This document shows, one piece after another, positions 1 through 8,773 of a stretch of DNA of 48,224 nucleotides. The stretch is taken from NCBI GenBank assembly GCA_934875375.1, contig CAKXHL010000018.1, forward strand, positions 1 to 48,224. The letters run 5' to 3'. The notes under the pieces were generated by a model. That model saw only the letters and a program-made list of their open reading frames with translations. It was not told where the DNA came from and did no database searches. Every line of letters begins with the position of its first letter. Positions within the stretch are counted from its first letter, which is position 1. The position numbers and the translations under genes are program-made. This DNA comes from an uncultured bacterium (GTDB lineage Bacteria; Bacillota; Clostridia; Oscillospirales; Ruminococcaceae).

Positions 1-87
1 CAGTCCGCATAGGGCGCTGTTGCGCTCCAATTTCTCTTTTTCTTCTTCGGTCAGGCGTACCTTGATACGCACTTTTTCTTCTTTCAT
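1..87 (-). CDS. MobC-like mobilization (relaxosome) protein, N-terminal fragment
   Basis: A minus-strand reading frame starts at an ATG (85-87) with a strong upstream Shine-Dalgarno (GGAGATGA) and runs off the left edge after 29 residues. The visible N-terminus (MKEEKVRIKVRLTEEEKEKL, then ERNSALCGL) resembles the start of MobC-type relaxosome accessory proteins of clostridial mobilizable elements, where a ribbon-helix-helix segment binds near oriT. The inverted repeats just upstream at 119-188 fit that role. Only the start is visible, so another small DNA-binding protein of a mobile element is possible. Confidence 0.6.
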   Translation of the reverse strand, partial: MKEEKVRIKVRLTEEEKEKLERNSALCGL

Positions 88-118
88 TTAGATCATCTCC
101 TTCGTAAAATTGGGGGAT

Positions 119-188
119 TCAGGGGCGTGCCCCTGAGTGAATTCCGCATGCCGCAAGGCTGCGGATTTGGATTGTGGGGGCACAATCC
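119..188. other. Hairpin cluster upstream of mobC, candidate oriT
   Basis: Three compact inverted repeats lie within 70 bp: 8-bp arms at 119-126/129-136, 5-bp arms at 151-155/160-164, and 8-bp arms at 169-176/181-188 (GGATTGTG, GGGG loop, CACAATCC). Relaxases of mobilizable elements recognise such hairpins, and oriT often lies directly upstream of mobC. The rest of the 88-466 interval has only short overlapping frames on both strands and no convincing gene. The nic site cannot be named from sequence alone. Confidence 0.45.
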
Positions 189-466
189 GATGCTCGTTAT
201 TCCTGTGGACAGCAGCTTTCTCTTTGCCGTTTTCTCCGAATGTCGTTTTTCTGTGCCTGCCCCGGAATCTCACCGCAGCGTCGCCAAGCTCATATCTTCG
301 CTCAGTCATATCCCATTCGGACGGTCATTCAGTTTTCAATTTGCCCCTCAATAGGTAGGCAGAGAGAAGGCTCATTTATTAACCCCCTCAATAATCAACT
401 GGGAACTTTTTTGCCGTTTGCACGAAAGAATTTTTGTAAATTTTTTGTGAACGGTATCTATAACGG

Positions 467-548
467 CAAAAAGAGCCGGTACACAGCACATCAAATCAGC
501 GGGGAAAAATCTCTCGCTCTATCTTTGATGAAACTATGTACCGGCTCT
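467..548 (-). terminator. Long nested hairpin followed by a T-run on the minus strand
   Basis: Perfect 12-bp arms (472-483 and 537-548) enclose a second 7-bp pair (489-495/524-530) and a third 4-bp pair (498-501/515-518). Read on the minus strand, the outer stem is followed directly by five T residues (472-468). It lies downstream of the surface-protein gene and a stronger short terminator, so it may be a backup terminator or a structured part of the mobile element. Confidence 0.4.
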
Positions 549-638
549 GAAATTCAGTTGTGGCTCTCCAATGAGAGCATATAGATTATATCATATGGAA
601 CGTTTGTTCGTCAAGCGATTTTGGCATACTGTTGCAGG

Positions 639-666
639 AAAAGCGGCTGCCGTTTCCGACAGCCGC
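639..666 (-). terminator. Rho-independent terminator of the surface-protein gene
   Basis: On the minus strand a 10-bp stem with one G-T wobble (643-652/657-666) closes a GAAA tetraloop and is followed by TTTT (642-639). It begins 27 bases after the stop codon of the surface-protein gene. Confidence 0.85.
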
Positions 667-692
667 CGTTTGCTTGATCATTTGACTTTATT

Positions 693-3008
693 TTACACTA
701 CGTTTTTCTTTCTGCCGTAGACGGTTGCGAGGATTCCTGCGCCACCGCTGGCGAACAGCAACGCAATCCACAGAAACATATTGCTGTTATCGCCCGTTTG
801 CGGATTTTTGGTATCCTTGCCGCCCGTTGATGTTGTAGTATCAGTTTTGTCCCCTTCGGTTGGCTTTGTCTGCTCCGAGGTAGCCTGCTTAGCCACAAAA
901 TTCGTGCTGCACTCGCCATCTGTATAGACAACCGTGAGCTTATGTGTGCCGACAGAAAGTGTCTTGAGATAATCGGCTTTTAATGTAATAACAGTAGAGC
1001 CGGAGACTGCCGTATAATTCTTCGCATCAATCAGCGTTCCGTCCACCTTCACGCCTGTGAATTTGCTGAAATCACCGTTTGCACGGAAGGTCAGCGTTCC
1101 GTCGCTGTTCTGCGTCCAAGCGCCGTTTGCTCCTTCGATAATCTTATAATCCGAAGCACCTGCCGTAGTAGGCATCATGGAAAGGTCGGTTTCGACCCAA
1201 AAACTCTGGGTGTCACTCTCATCGCCTATGCGAGTGTACTCCACTTCCTGGCCGTTAATCTTTAGCTTAGCATCGGGAGAGATGTCGGCAGTATAGGCAG
1301 TTACATATACGCCGTAGTGATAGGTCTTTCCGGACTCAAAAGCGGTGATCTTGTTAGTATAAATGTCGCCGCCCCACTCCGGCTCTGCGGAAACAATGCC
1401 GGTATTCTCGTCTAAGCTCCACCACTCGCAACGGAATGCATACTGATCGTTTTCAGGCACCGTTCCGGTAAAGACGGGTTTGTCGCCGTCCTTAAAGGTC
1501 AAGGTTGCGTTATTGATTTCAATAACGGAGATTTCCTTGGTTGCTTGCGGGCGAATCGTCTCAACATTCATGGCGAACAGGCCGTCCACGGTTTTAACGA
1601 CGATGGCACTTGCCGCTAACGGGTTTCCGTTTATCATAACGGAGCAGTTATCCGCAAAGGTATATCCATCTTTTTGCTTCAGCTCGATGGAATACATATA
1701 GGTTTTTCCTTCTTCAAACTGAGTAATCTTTTTCATGGAAGGCGTATATTTACTTTCATCAGAATACCAGAACGCAACCGGCGCTCCGTTCTCCATTTCC
1801 TCCCAGCATTCATAGGCGATCTCATATTTATCCATATCGTCAATGGCTACCCATGCTGTGGCCTGCGGTGCATCACCCGGCTGATAGTCGAACTTCGCAT
1901 TCTCGATAGTAGCCGCACTGATGGCAGTCGACGCTGATGTGGGTGTCCAATGGGCTTTCAGGGTAATATCTGTAGTGACCGTTGTGTCGAAGGCATACTG
2001 CATATCCTCCAGATACCAGCCGGCAAAAAGGTACCCGTTCTTTGTCGGATCGGCGGGCTTAATGGCCGGAGAATTCAACACCTTCTGTGCTGTCACAGCA
2101 CTTCCGCCGTCAGAGTCAAAGGTTACGGTAAATTCATCAAAGGAATAAGGGTATGCACCGCAGTCTTCAAAGGTGCCGCCGGTCATGGTGACCACGGCCT
2201 TGTCGTTGCTGCCGTACACCGCCATGCCAAGACCGCCCAGGTCTACCTTGCAGCTTTTTATAGTACCGCCGGTCATGGTGAAGCGGCCATCTTGATAAAT
2301 ATTTACCGCACCGCCGTTGGCACCGGCAGAGCAATTTTGAATGACACCGCCGTTCAGCTCAAAAGAGCCGCTCTGCTTAATAAATACTGCGCCGCCGTCA
2401 TCGTCGGCTCTGCAACCACTGATGGTGCCGCCGTTCATAATGAAAGTGCAGCCGCTGCCAATGTCCACCGCACCGCCGTCATCGCCGGCTTTGCAGTCCA
2501 TGATGGCACCGCCGTTCATAATGAACTTACCATACTTGACCTGTGTTTCCGTCACACCGGTGTTGGAAACATCCACTGCACCGCCGTCGCCGTCGGCATC
2601 CGTGCAGTTCACGATGCTGCCGCTCTCCAGGGTCAGCGTACCGCCTTTGACTTCAATTCCGCAGTTTTTGTTCTGCCCGTCGATCTTGCCGCCGGTGCTG
2701 CTATCCTTTATTGTCAGGCTTCCGCTGCTGCGCACCCGAATTATATCCTCATCTGTCCCGCTGCAACTCAGGGTATATCCATTAAGATCAAGAGTTACAG
2801 TGCGCCCCACATCAAGTTCCCAAGTGGTCTCAATGCTTCCGCCTAATTTGATCTCCGCGCAGTCCGCATTTTCAAGTGCCGCCGTCAGTTCCGTTTCATT
2901 GCTGACTGTCGAATCCACCGCAAATGCCGATATCGGTGCCAGCGACAGCACCATGCACAGCGTGAGCAGTGCTGTCAGCAGTTTGGTTTTTATGGGTCTT
3001 GTTTTCAT
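693..3008 (-). CDS. Sortase-anchored beta-helix surface protein with InlB B-repeat
   Basis: A 771-residue secreted, wall-anchored protein. Residues 1-30 are a signal peptide (basic start, hydrophobic core, cleavage after AFA). About 35-280 is a right-handed beta-helix-like array of Gly/Asn-rich turns (GGAVxI..., xMxGGTIxxC repeated). About 291-356 is a Listeria-Bacteroides (InlB B) repeat ending AHWTPT. About 636-704 resembles an X2-type immunoglobulin-like module. The C-terminus has NPQTG near residue 733, a hydrophobic span and a basic tail (GRKKNVV), the layout of a sortase substrate. No sortase gene is in the window. The start has a good Shine-Dalgarno (AAAGGAG). It faces away from the double-HTH gene next door. 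A role in adhesion or polysaccharide binding is inference; substrate unknown. Confidence 0.85.
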   Translation of the reverse strand: MKTRPIKTKLLTALLTLCMVLSLAPISAFAVDSTVSNETELTAALENADCAEIKLGGSIETTWELDVGRTVTLDLNGYTLSCSGTDEDIIRVRSSGSLTIKDSSTGGKIDGQNKNCGIEVKGGTLTLESGSIVNCTDADGDGGAVDVSNTGVTETQVKYGKFIMNGGAIMDCKAGDDGGAVDIGSGCTFIMNGGTISGCRADDDGGAVFIKQSGSFELNGGVIQNCSAGANGGAVNIYQDGRFTMTGGTIKSCKVDLGGLGMAVYGSNDKAVVTMTGGTFEDCGAYPYSFDEFTVTFDSDGGSAVTAQKVLNSPAIKPADPTKNGYLFAGWYLEDMQYAFDTTVTTDITLKAHWTPTSASTAISAATIENAKFDYQPGDAPQATAWVAIDDMDKYEIAYECWEEMENGAPVAFWYSDESKYTPSMKKITQFEEGKTYMYSIELKQKDGYTFADNCSVMINGNPLAASAIVVKTVDGLFAMNVETIRPQATKEISVIEINNATLTFKDGDKPVFTGTVPENDQYAFRCEWWSLDENTGIVSAEPEWGGDIYTNKITAFESGKTYHYGVYVTAYTADISPDAKLKINGQEVEYTRIGDESDTQSFWVETDLSMMPTTAGASDYKIIEGANGAWTQNSDGTLTFRANGDFSKFTGVKVDGTLIDAKNYTAVSGSTVITLKADYLKTLSVGTHKLTVVYTDGECSTNFVAKQATSEQTKPTEGDKTDTTTSTGGKDTKNPQTGDNSNMFLWIALLFASGGAGILATVYGRKKNVV
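2150..2660 (-). repeat. Degenerate tandem coding repeats of the beta-helix
   Basis: The coding DNA repeats a unit of roughly 70-80 bp five or six times, visible on the plus strand as recurring accgccg(t/c)tc and atg(a/g)tgccgccgttcat blocks. Each unit encodes one beta-helix rung with a GGAV/GGTI motif. The copies have diverged, so this looks like old internal duplication that could still support length variation. Confidence 0.6.
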
Positions 3009-3227
3009 TGGGGTTTCTCCTTTCTGCGACTATCGCCGCATAAAAATCAATGCTAAAATTGTCTGTTCCCACGACCACAGTGAAAATGGACGGCAACAAT
3101 CCATAACCTACTGAAGCGTATTTAGGACATTGTTTTGCAGTATCATTTTACCATTGGTCAAGAGAGAATGTCAGCATCGTTCCCGAAGCGTCAATTGACT
3201 CTTTTGGAAATCTATATAGGAATTCTA

Positions 3228-3256
3228 TTCCCTTTCGTGAACAAATCCGTTATAAT
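3228..3256 (+). promoter_or_regulatory. Possible promoter of the double-HTH gene
   Basis: A perfect -10 box TATAAT (3251-3256) lies 30 bases before the ATG. The best -35 at 17-bp spacing (TTCCCT, 3228-3233) is poor, so activation by a regulator or an A/T-rich upstream element may be needed. Confidence 0.4.
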
Positions 3257-3286
3257 ACTATTAAATGAAGCATAGCGAGGTGGTTT

Positions 3287-5029
3287 ATGAACTTTCATCA
3301 CAAACTGAATGAATATATGGAGCGTCTTTCCTGTACTGCAAAAGAGCTTTGCAGCTTGTCCGGAATCTCGGCAGCCTCTTTCAGCAGATACAGAAACGGG
3401 GAGCGTGTGCCGGAATTGGGAACAAAGCCCTTTGAGGGTTTATGCAATGCCATTGCACAAATTGCCGCACAAAAAGGATTCACGGACATTACGGCAGACT
3501 CCGTCAAAGCGTCTTTCCTTGCCTGCGAGGATTTTGTATCCATCGACAAGGAGATTCTCCGACAGAACTTTAACACGCTTCTTACCGTCCTGAATATCAA
3601 CCTAACGAGACTGTGTCAGTACATAAATTACGATGCCTCCACCATTTTTCGTATTCGAAACGGCACAAGAAATCCGGGAAATTTCGAACAGTTTGCCTCT
3701 GTGGTTGCTTCCTTTGTGGCAAAGGAAAATAAAACTCCGCCGGAAATTGCTGCCGTGGCGGAGCTTATCGGTTGTAATGCCGACAAAATTCAAGATATAT
3801 CGGTACGCCATTCCAAAATTAAAGACTGGCTTTTGGAGCAACAGGCGCAGAATACCGGAAGTGACAGCATATCGGAGTTCCTACATAAGCTGGATGAATT
3901 TGATCTGAATGAGTATATCAAGGTTATCAAATTTGATAAATTGAAAGTTCCGTCCGTACCGTTTCAGATTCCGACCTCTAAGACCTACTGGGGAATCGAA
4001 GAAATGATGGAAAGTGAACTGGATTTCTTAAAAGCGACGGTACTATCTAAATCCATGACTCCTGTAATCATGTACAGTGATATGCCCATGAAAGAGATGG
4101 CGAAAGATCCGAATTTCCCGAAAAAGTGGATGTTCGGTATGGCGATGATGTTGAAAAAAGGATTACATCTCAATCAAATCCATAATCTTGACCGTTCTTT
4201 CGACGAGATGATGCTGGGTCTTGAAAGCTGGATTCCGATGTATATGACCGGGCAAATCTCGCCGTATTACTTCAAGAATGCGCAAAATAACATCTTCCTG
4301 CACCTTTTGAAGGTGTCCGGAACTGCAGCTCTTTCGGGTGAAGCCATTGCCGGATACCATTCCGATGGAAAATACTATCTTACAAAATCAAAGCGTGAGG
4401 TGGAGTATTATCGAAAACGGGCGGAGGAAATGCTGAAAAATGCCTATCCACTGATGGATATTTACCGCAGTGAACAGGAAAATGAATTGACTACCTTTCT
4501 GCTCTCCAATGCAGGAAAGCCGGGCGGCTGCCGAGGCATCTATTCTACATTACCACTGTACACAATCAGTGAGGAACTGCTCGATCGGATTCTGACTCGG
4601 AACAGTGTGGAAGCCGAGCAAAAAGAGCGCATCAAAAAACACGCCGTAGCACAAAGGCAAAGAGTGTTGTCAATCCTTTCATCCGAAACACTTGAAGACG
4701 AGATCCCGACCTTTCGTCCGAGCGATTTCAAAGAAAGACCGCCGGTTTTAGAACTTTCGGCACTATTCTATGAAACAGACATTATGTACAGTGAAGAAGA
4801 ATATACAGCTCATCTGAGAGAAACCATGGCGTTTGCCGAGCAGAATATGAATTACACAGTAAAATGTTCTACAGTCCACGCTTTTGACAATCTGCAAATT
4901 CTGATTCACAAGGGCCGCTGGGCAATGGTATCCAAAGGAAAAGCGCCTGCAATCCATTTCGTCATTCACCATCCTAAATTGCGTAGTGCAATAGAGAACT
5001 TTATTCCACCGATAACAGAAATCAAATAG
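3287..5029 (+). CDS. Large protein with two XRE-type helix-turn-helix domains
   Basis: A 580-residue cytoplasmic protein with no signal peptide or membrane span. Two helix-turn-helix segments of the XRE/Cro type are visible: about 18-40 (LCSLSGISAASFSRYRNGER) and about 106-130 (LCQYINYDASTIFRIRNGTR). Both carry the SxxSRYRNG-like recognition pattern. The remaining ~440 residues are helical, without a motif I recognise, and may be a sensor or oligomerisation region. It is divergently placed from the surface-protein gene across a 278-bp intergenic region, which suggests that it regulates that gene, itself, or both. A weak GAGGTGG ribosome site precedes the ATG. Function beyond DNA binding is unknown. 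Confidence 0.7.
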   Translation: MNFHHKLNEYMERLSCTAKELCSLSGISAASFSRYRNGERVPELGTKPFEGLCNAIAQIAAQKGFTDITADSVKASFLACEDFVSIDKEILRQNFNTLLTVLNINLTRLCQYINYDASTIFRIRNGTRNPGNFEQFASVVASFVAKENKTPPEIAAVAELIGCNADKIQDISVRHSKIKDWLLEQQAQNTGSDSISEFLHKLDEFDLNEYIKVIKFDKLKVPSVPFQIPTSKTYWGIEEMMESELDFLKATVLSKSMTPVIMYSDMPMKEMAKDPNFPKKWMFGMAMMLKKGLHLNQIHNLDRSFDEMMLGLESWIPMYMTGQISPYYFKNAQNNIFLHLLKVSGTAALSGEAIAGYHSDGKYYLTKSKREVEYYRKRAEEMLKNAYPLMDIYRSEQENELTTFLLSNAGKPGGCRGIYSTLPLYTISEELLDRILTRNSVEAEQKERIKKHAVAQRQRVLSILSSETLEDEIPTFRPSDFKERPPVLELSALFYETDIMYSEEEYTAHLRETMAFAEQNMNYTVKCSTVHAFDNLQILIHKGRWAMVSKGKAPAIHFVIHHPKLRSAIENFIPPITEIK

Positions 5030-5060
5030 CAAAGAACACATAAAAGAGATGTATAGAAAA

Positions 5061-5090
5061 TGGCCGACAGGTTTCCCTGCCGGTCATTTT
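5061..5090 (+). terminator. Terminator after the double-HTH gene
   Basis: An 11-bp imperfect stem (5061-5071/5076-5086, one mismatch and one wobble) with a TTTC loop is followed by TTTT (5087-5090). It sits between convergent genes. Confidence 0.75.
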
Positions 5091-5095
5091 GTTGA

Positions 5096-5473
5096 TTATG
5101 CGTATATGATTTCGGAATTGACAGTTTCGATGGCTTGGTTTCGAATGTTGTTCATTTTACTTACCCAAGCCATGAAGTCGGCGACTTTTAACTGTTCATT
5201 AATGCTTTCTGCCTTTGCCATTTGTTTTAGCAACCGAAAGAATAGTTCCTCTGCCTGATTGCAAATATCGGCAAGGTAATCGTTCAGTTTACCGTTTGTC
5301 AGCAGATTGTAGTAGCTCACCTTATGATACTGCTTCAAATACCATAAATGCCGCTGTCCCCATACGCCGATATGCCTTGATTCTTCTTTAGGCAGTTTCA
5401 GACAGGGAAGATAGTAATTGCCCTGCAATTCATACCAAAGCCCGTTTTTCTCGTCATAAATGTACTTATCCAT
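5096..5473 (-). CDS. tnpV: TnpV-family transposon-encoded protein
   Basis: A 125-residue protein whose features match the TnpV family of clostridial transposons and integrative elements: an N-terminal YxxxxGLWYELxGxYYLP block, a WGQRHLWYLKQYHK centre and a helical C-terminus. The ATG has an AGAGGATT ribosome site. Its biochemical role is not established; it is a marker of mobile DNA. It lies between the double-HTH gene and the conserved pepV locus, so the right boundary of the island is probably within 5.47-5.53 kb. No attachment-site repeat can be identified because the left boundary is outside the window. Confidence 0.75.
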   Translation of the reverse strand: MDKYIYDEKNGLWYELQGNYYLPCLKLPKEESRHIGVWGQRHLWYLKQYHKVSYYNLLTNGKLNDYLADICNQAEELFFRLLKQMAKAESINEQLKVADFMAWVSKMNNIRNQAIETVNSEIIYA

Positions 5474-5532
5474 TTTGTAATCCTCTAATTATGATTGATT
5501 TTACCTACAATCCAATCATTCCGGCTGATTAC

Positions 5533-5582
5533 AAAAGCCAAAGGGAGAGGACTTCCTTACGAAGCCTCTCCCTTTGGCTTTT
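5533..5582. terminator. Strong bidirectional terminator beside pepV
   Basis: Perfect 18-bp arms (5533-5550 and 5565-5582) carry A/T runs on both outer edges, so the hairpin works on either strand. The loop has a short CTTC/GAAG extension. It stands just after the stop codon of pepV and separates pepV from the island. Confidence 0.9.
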
Positions 5583-5585
5583 TTA

Positions 5586-6989
5586 TTATTGACAAATATC
5601 AATGATAACCTGAGCAAAAATTTTTGCACTTAAAACCAGCTGATCAATGACTGCAAATTCATCGGCACCATGCATATGATTATCCACCGTCGGATCAGCA
5701 CAACCAAACGCAACGCCGTTCCTCAAATTATGTGTATAGGTTCCGCCTCCAATCGCAATACATTCGCCTTTTTTGCCGGTATACTGTTCGTAGCAACGCA
5801 GCAAAGTCCGGATAAAGGGACTATCTGCTGGAACATGATGGCCCGGACGCATGGTAAGATTCCCCAAATGAATTTCTGCTTTACCAAACGCATCTACCAA
5901 CACATCCCGCATATTCTGATCATTGGCGCACAGAGAAACCCGGCTGTCAAACATACCAATCAGACCTGTCAGGCTGTACTCAAAGACGGAAAAAGCAATG
6001 GTCAAAGGTCCGGATACTTCGTCAGACATTTTAACGCCCGCCGCCTCTCCTGCCCAATCTCCATGGGGGAAAATCCGGCTGACAGCACACAATTTGGAAA
6101 AGCCTTCAGAATCAGCCATCGGCAGTCTGGACAAAAATTCCACCATGGCTGTTACGGCATTCGCTCCCACTTCTGGGGTAGATGCATGTGCGGCCCGGCC
6201 TTTTGCTTTTACAAAGATTTTATGATTCTTCTCTTCTGCTTCAAAAGCAACACCACTTTCCACACTGTACTGCGCACAGGCAGAACGAACCTTTTCTAGG
6301 TCGATGCCCTCCAGCACCGCTTCCGCTTTATCTGGGATGACATTTCGGCGGAATCCTCCCTTTACCGACAATATGCGGGGAAGTTTTTCATCTTCTGTCC
6401 ACTGAGCGGTAAAATCGCTGCTGTAACTACCCTTTTCCACATTGATTACCGGAAAATCTGCATCTGGTGAGAAGGTAGCAGGCGCTTCTTTTTCTATTTG
6501 ATAATAGTGGGCGATATCACTGCTGCCGCTTTCTTCATCGGTACCTAAAATCACCCGGCAATTTTTGGACAGAGGGATTCCCAAATCCTTGACCGCTTTG
6601 GCTGCCCAAAGTCCTGCTACTGCCGGGCCTTTATCGTCCGCAGAACCGCGTCCATACAGTTTTCCATCCAGAATTTTAGGTTCAAATGGCTTGGTCACCG
6701 TCCAATCGTCCCCCACCGGAACAACATCCAAATGGGCCAGAATATCCAAGCCGCGTTCCTGTTCGTTCAAATCAAAGGTCGCCACATAATGGTCATAATC
6801 GGTAACGCTCAGCCCCATACGGCAGCCAATTTCCATCGCCGCCTCCAAAGCTTTGGCCGGACCCTCGCCAAAAGGCATTCCGTCTCTTGCTTCCTGCCGG
6901 TCGCTGGGAATACGAATCAACGTGCAGATATCTTCTATCATCTCGTCCCGGTGTGCTGCAAAATATTCTTCCAACTGCTTTTGATACAT
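5586..6989 (-). CDS. pepV: Dipeptidase PepV (M20 metallopeptidase)
   Basis: A 467-residue cytoplasmic dinuclear zinc dipeptidase that splits Xaa dipeptides taken up from outside. M20 ligands are visible: H86 and D88 (ILAHLDVVP), D119 (GRGSADDKGP) and the E152-E153 pair (GTDEESGSSD), with a late His in GGGTYTHN. Length matches PepV (about 470). I place the start at the ATG at 6989, where AAAGGGAG lies 7 bases upstream, rather than at the ATG 87 bases further upstream, which has no ribosome site and overlaps the promoter. It is monocistronic, with its own consensus promoter and terminator. Confidence 0.92.
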   Translation of the reverse strand: MYQKQLEEYFAAHRDEMIEDICTLIRIPSDRQEARDGMPFGEGPAKALEAAMEIGCRMGLSVTDYDHYVATFDLNEQERGLDILAHLDVVPVGDDWTVTKPFEPKILDGKLYGRGSADDKGPAVAGLWAAKAVKDLGIPLSKNCRVILGTDEESGSSDIAHYYQIEKEAPATFSPDADFPVINVEKGSYSSDFTAQWTEDEKLPRILSVKGGFRRNVIPDKAEAVLEGIDLEKVRSACAQYSVESGVAFEAEEKNHKIFVKAKGRAAHASTPEVGANAVTAMVEFLSRLPMADSEGFSKLCAVSRIFPHGDWAGEAAGVKMSDEVSGPLTIAFSVFEYSLTGLIGMFDSRVSLCANDQNMRDVLVDAFGKAEIHLGNLTMRPGHHVPADSPFIRTLLRCYEQYTGKKGECIAIGGGTYTHNLRNGVAFGCADPTVDNHMHGADEFAVIDQLVLSAKIFAQVIIDICQ

Positions 6990-7037
6990 AGGAAAACTCC
7001 CTTTCATGAAAACTAAGAAAAAAGCTACACTGTTTTC

Positions 7038-7066
7038 ATTATAATTTCCGAAAAAAGGAATGTCAA
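7038..7066 (-). promoter_or_regulatory. Consensus SigA promoter of pepV
   Basis: On the minus strand, TTGACA (7066-7061), a 17-bp spacer and TATAAT (7043-7038): perfect hexamers and spacing, about 50 bases before the chosen pepV start. Confidence 0.9.
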
Positions 7067-7119
7067 TCCATTCCAAGAGAGTGCAGCCAGAACGACTCAG
7101 CTTCTCTTATTTCGCAGGC

Positions 7120-8496
7120 TTACGCCTGTTCTGGAGCCATTTTTTCTTTTGGCTGCACAAAACTTTTATTTTTCCAGGCACCGCTTTTCCACCGGAATAA
7201 AAACACAACCGCACGGATACATTCGTCACAGGCCATGGCAATCCAGATGCCGACGAGTCCCCAACCAGCCACAACTCCCACCAGATAACCGCCCAAAACT
7301 GCCACTGTCCAGGCCGACAGAATGCCCAATGTCACCGGAAAACGAATATCCCCCGCCGCCTGAAGGCATCGCACCATCACAATATTAACGCTCCTGCCCC
7401 ATTCCAGAAAAATTTCAATCAGCATGATCACTGCGCCCAGCCGAATCACTTCTGGATCAGAGGTGAAAATTCCGAAAATCGGTTTGCTCAACACAAATAA
7501 AGCTGTCGCCACGATCAATGATACCAACATAGACAGTTTACAGGTATACCAAACTTGCCGGTTGGTACTTTTCAAATCGCCCGCTCCGACCAGATAGCCG
7601 ACTATCACCTGGCTGGCCTGTCCGATTGCAGAAGAAAAAAGATAAGAGCACATGGCAAACATGCTGGCATATACCTTCGTATTAATCGATACGGAGCCAA
7701 AGAGGTTAACGAAAGTCATGATAAAAATCTGCGTCATATTATAAGACAGCGATTCTCCTCCAGAGGGCAATCCAATATGCAGCAGTTGCCGCAGCATGTT
7801 TTGGGGAAATGGGCGCAGATACCGCAAAGAAAAACGGGCCTCCAGCTTTTTGTAAAAAATCCAAAACATAATCGCCAATCCTGCTATACGGCTAAGGTTG
7901 CTGGAAATTGCCGCACCAACAACGCCCAAGGCGGGCAGACCGAACCTGCCATTAATCAAAACCAGGTTGCCGCCGACATTGACAATATTAATAACAACTG
8001 ATACGATCATCGATTCCTTCATCATGGCGTGGCTGCGAAAAAAAGAAGAAAGGGTCAGCTGCATTGCCTGCAAAAACAAACATCCGCCAATGATACTGAT
8101 ATATTGCTGCGATTCTTTCATCAGTTCCGCCGGCACCCTCATCAGTTGGAAAATCGGTCCGCTGCACAGCAGTAAAACTGCACCGATTACCAGGCTCAAA
8201 ACCGTATTAACCACAAAAGACAACGTATACAGCTGATGCACTTTCTGCCGATCATTTGCGCCCAGGTATTGGGAAATCAAAATCATCGCGGCAGTACTGA
8301 TTACGCTGAACGTAATGATCAACACATTGAGAATTTGATTGGCATTGCCGATTGCACCAACTGAAAGCTGAGAATACTGTCCCACCATGAACTGATCCAT
8401 ATTACCGACCAACATTTGAAGAATCAGTTCCACAAAGACTGGCCAAGTCAATTTCAACAGATAGGAGGGCTGGATCATTTTAGGCGTGCCATTCAT
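7120..8496 (-). CDS. MATE family multidrug/cation efflux transporter
   Basis: A 458-residue integral membrane protein with about 12 hydrophobic spans in two homologous halves. It has MATE features such as the early PVFVELILQMLVGNMDQFMVG block and GAIGNANQI. MATE proteins export cationic drugs or metabolites using a Na+ or H+ gradient; the substrate cannot be read here. The ATG has GAGGAAAC upstream. It is transcribed alone from a recognisable promoter. No regulator gene adjoins it. Confidence 0.9.
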   Translation of the reverse strand: MNGTPKMIQPSYLLKLTWPVFVELILQMLVGNMDQFMVGQYSQLSVGAIGNANQILNVLIITFSVISTAAMILISQYLGANDRQKVHQLYTLSFVVNTVLSLVIGAVLLLCSGPIFQLMRVPAELMKESQQYISIIGGCLFLQAMQLTLSSFFRSHAMMKESMIVSVVINIVNVGGNLVLINGRFGLPALGVVGAAISSNLSRIAGLAIMFWIFYKKLEARFSLRYLRPFPQNMLRQLLHIGLPSGGESLSYNMTQIFIMTFVNLFGSVSINTKVYASMFAMCSYLFSSAIGQASQVIVGYLVGAGDLKSTNRQVWYTCKLSMLVSLIVATALFVLSKPIFGIFTSDPEVIRLGAVIMLIEIFLEWGRSVNIVMVRCLQAAGDIRFPVTLGILSAWTVAVLGGYLVGVVAGWGLVGIWIAMACDECIRAVVFLFRWKSGAWKNKSFVQPKEKMAPEQA

Positions 8497-8547
8497 CGTA
8501 GTTTCCTCACTCTTTTTTCCAATTTGTTTTGTTGCAAATACGGTCTC

Positions 8548-8575
8548 ATTATAGTAAAACCAACCCGCTTGTCAA
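8548..8575 (-). promoter_or_regulatory. SigA promoter of the MATE gene
   Basis: On the minus strand, TTGACA (8575-8570), a 16-bp spacer and TATAAT (8553-8548), about 50 bases before the start codon. Confidence 0.85.
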
Positions 8576-8709
8576 TTGGTGTCTGAAAAAATTGGTGTTT
8601 TGTTTAGAAAATTTTATTTTACCCTTTTAAAATTAATCATATCATCGGCAAAACGATTTTCGATATAACCACGCATAGAATTTTCAATAAGAAAATTTAT
8701 AAAATCCTA

Positions 8710-8738
8710 TTGATTTTTTGTCAAAAATCGATTATACT
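8710..8738 (+). promoter_or_regulatory. Promoter of the tRNA-Ala gene
   Basis: TTGATT (8710-8715), a 17-bp spacer and TATACT (8733-8738), 35 bases before the mature tRNA 5' end. Confidence 0.75.
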
Positions 8739-8773
8739 TATATGCGTTGTCGTAGGAACAACAGAATCAATAT

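Noticed and set aside
174..584. 136-codon plus-strand frame and several shorter overlapping frames in the mobC upstream region
   Set aside because: No ribosome site, no recognisable protein, overlaps the hairpin cluster and the nested hairpin; non-coding function fits better.
1950..2846. 298-codon plus-strand frame opposite the surface protein
   Set aside because: Antisense shadow of the repeat-rich coding sequence; the minus-strand protein has signal peptide, domains and sorting motif.
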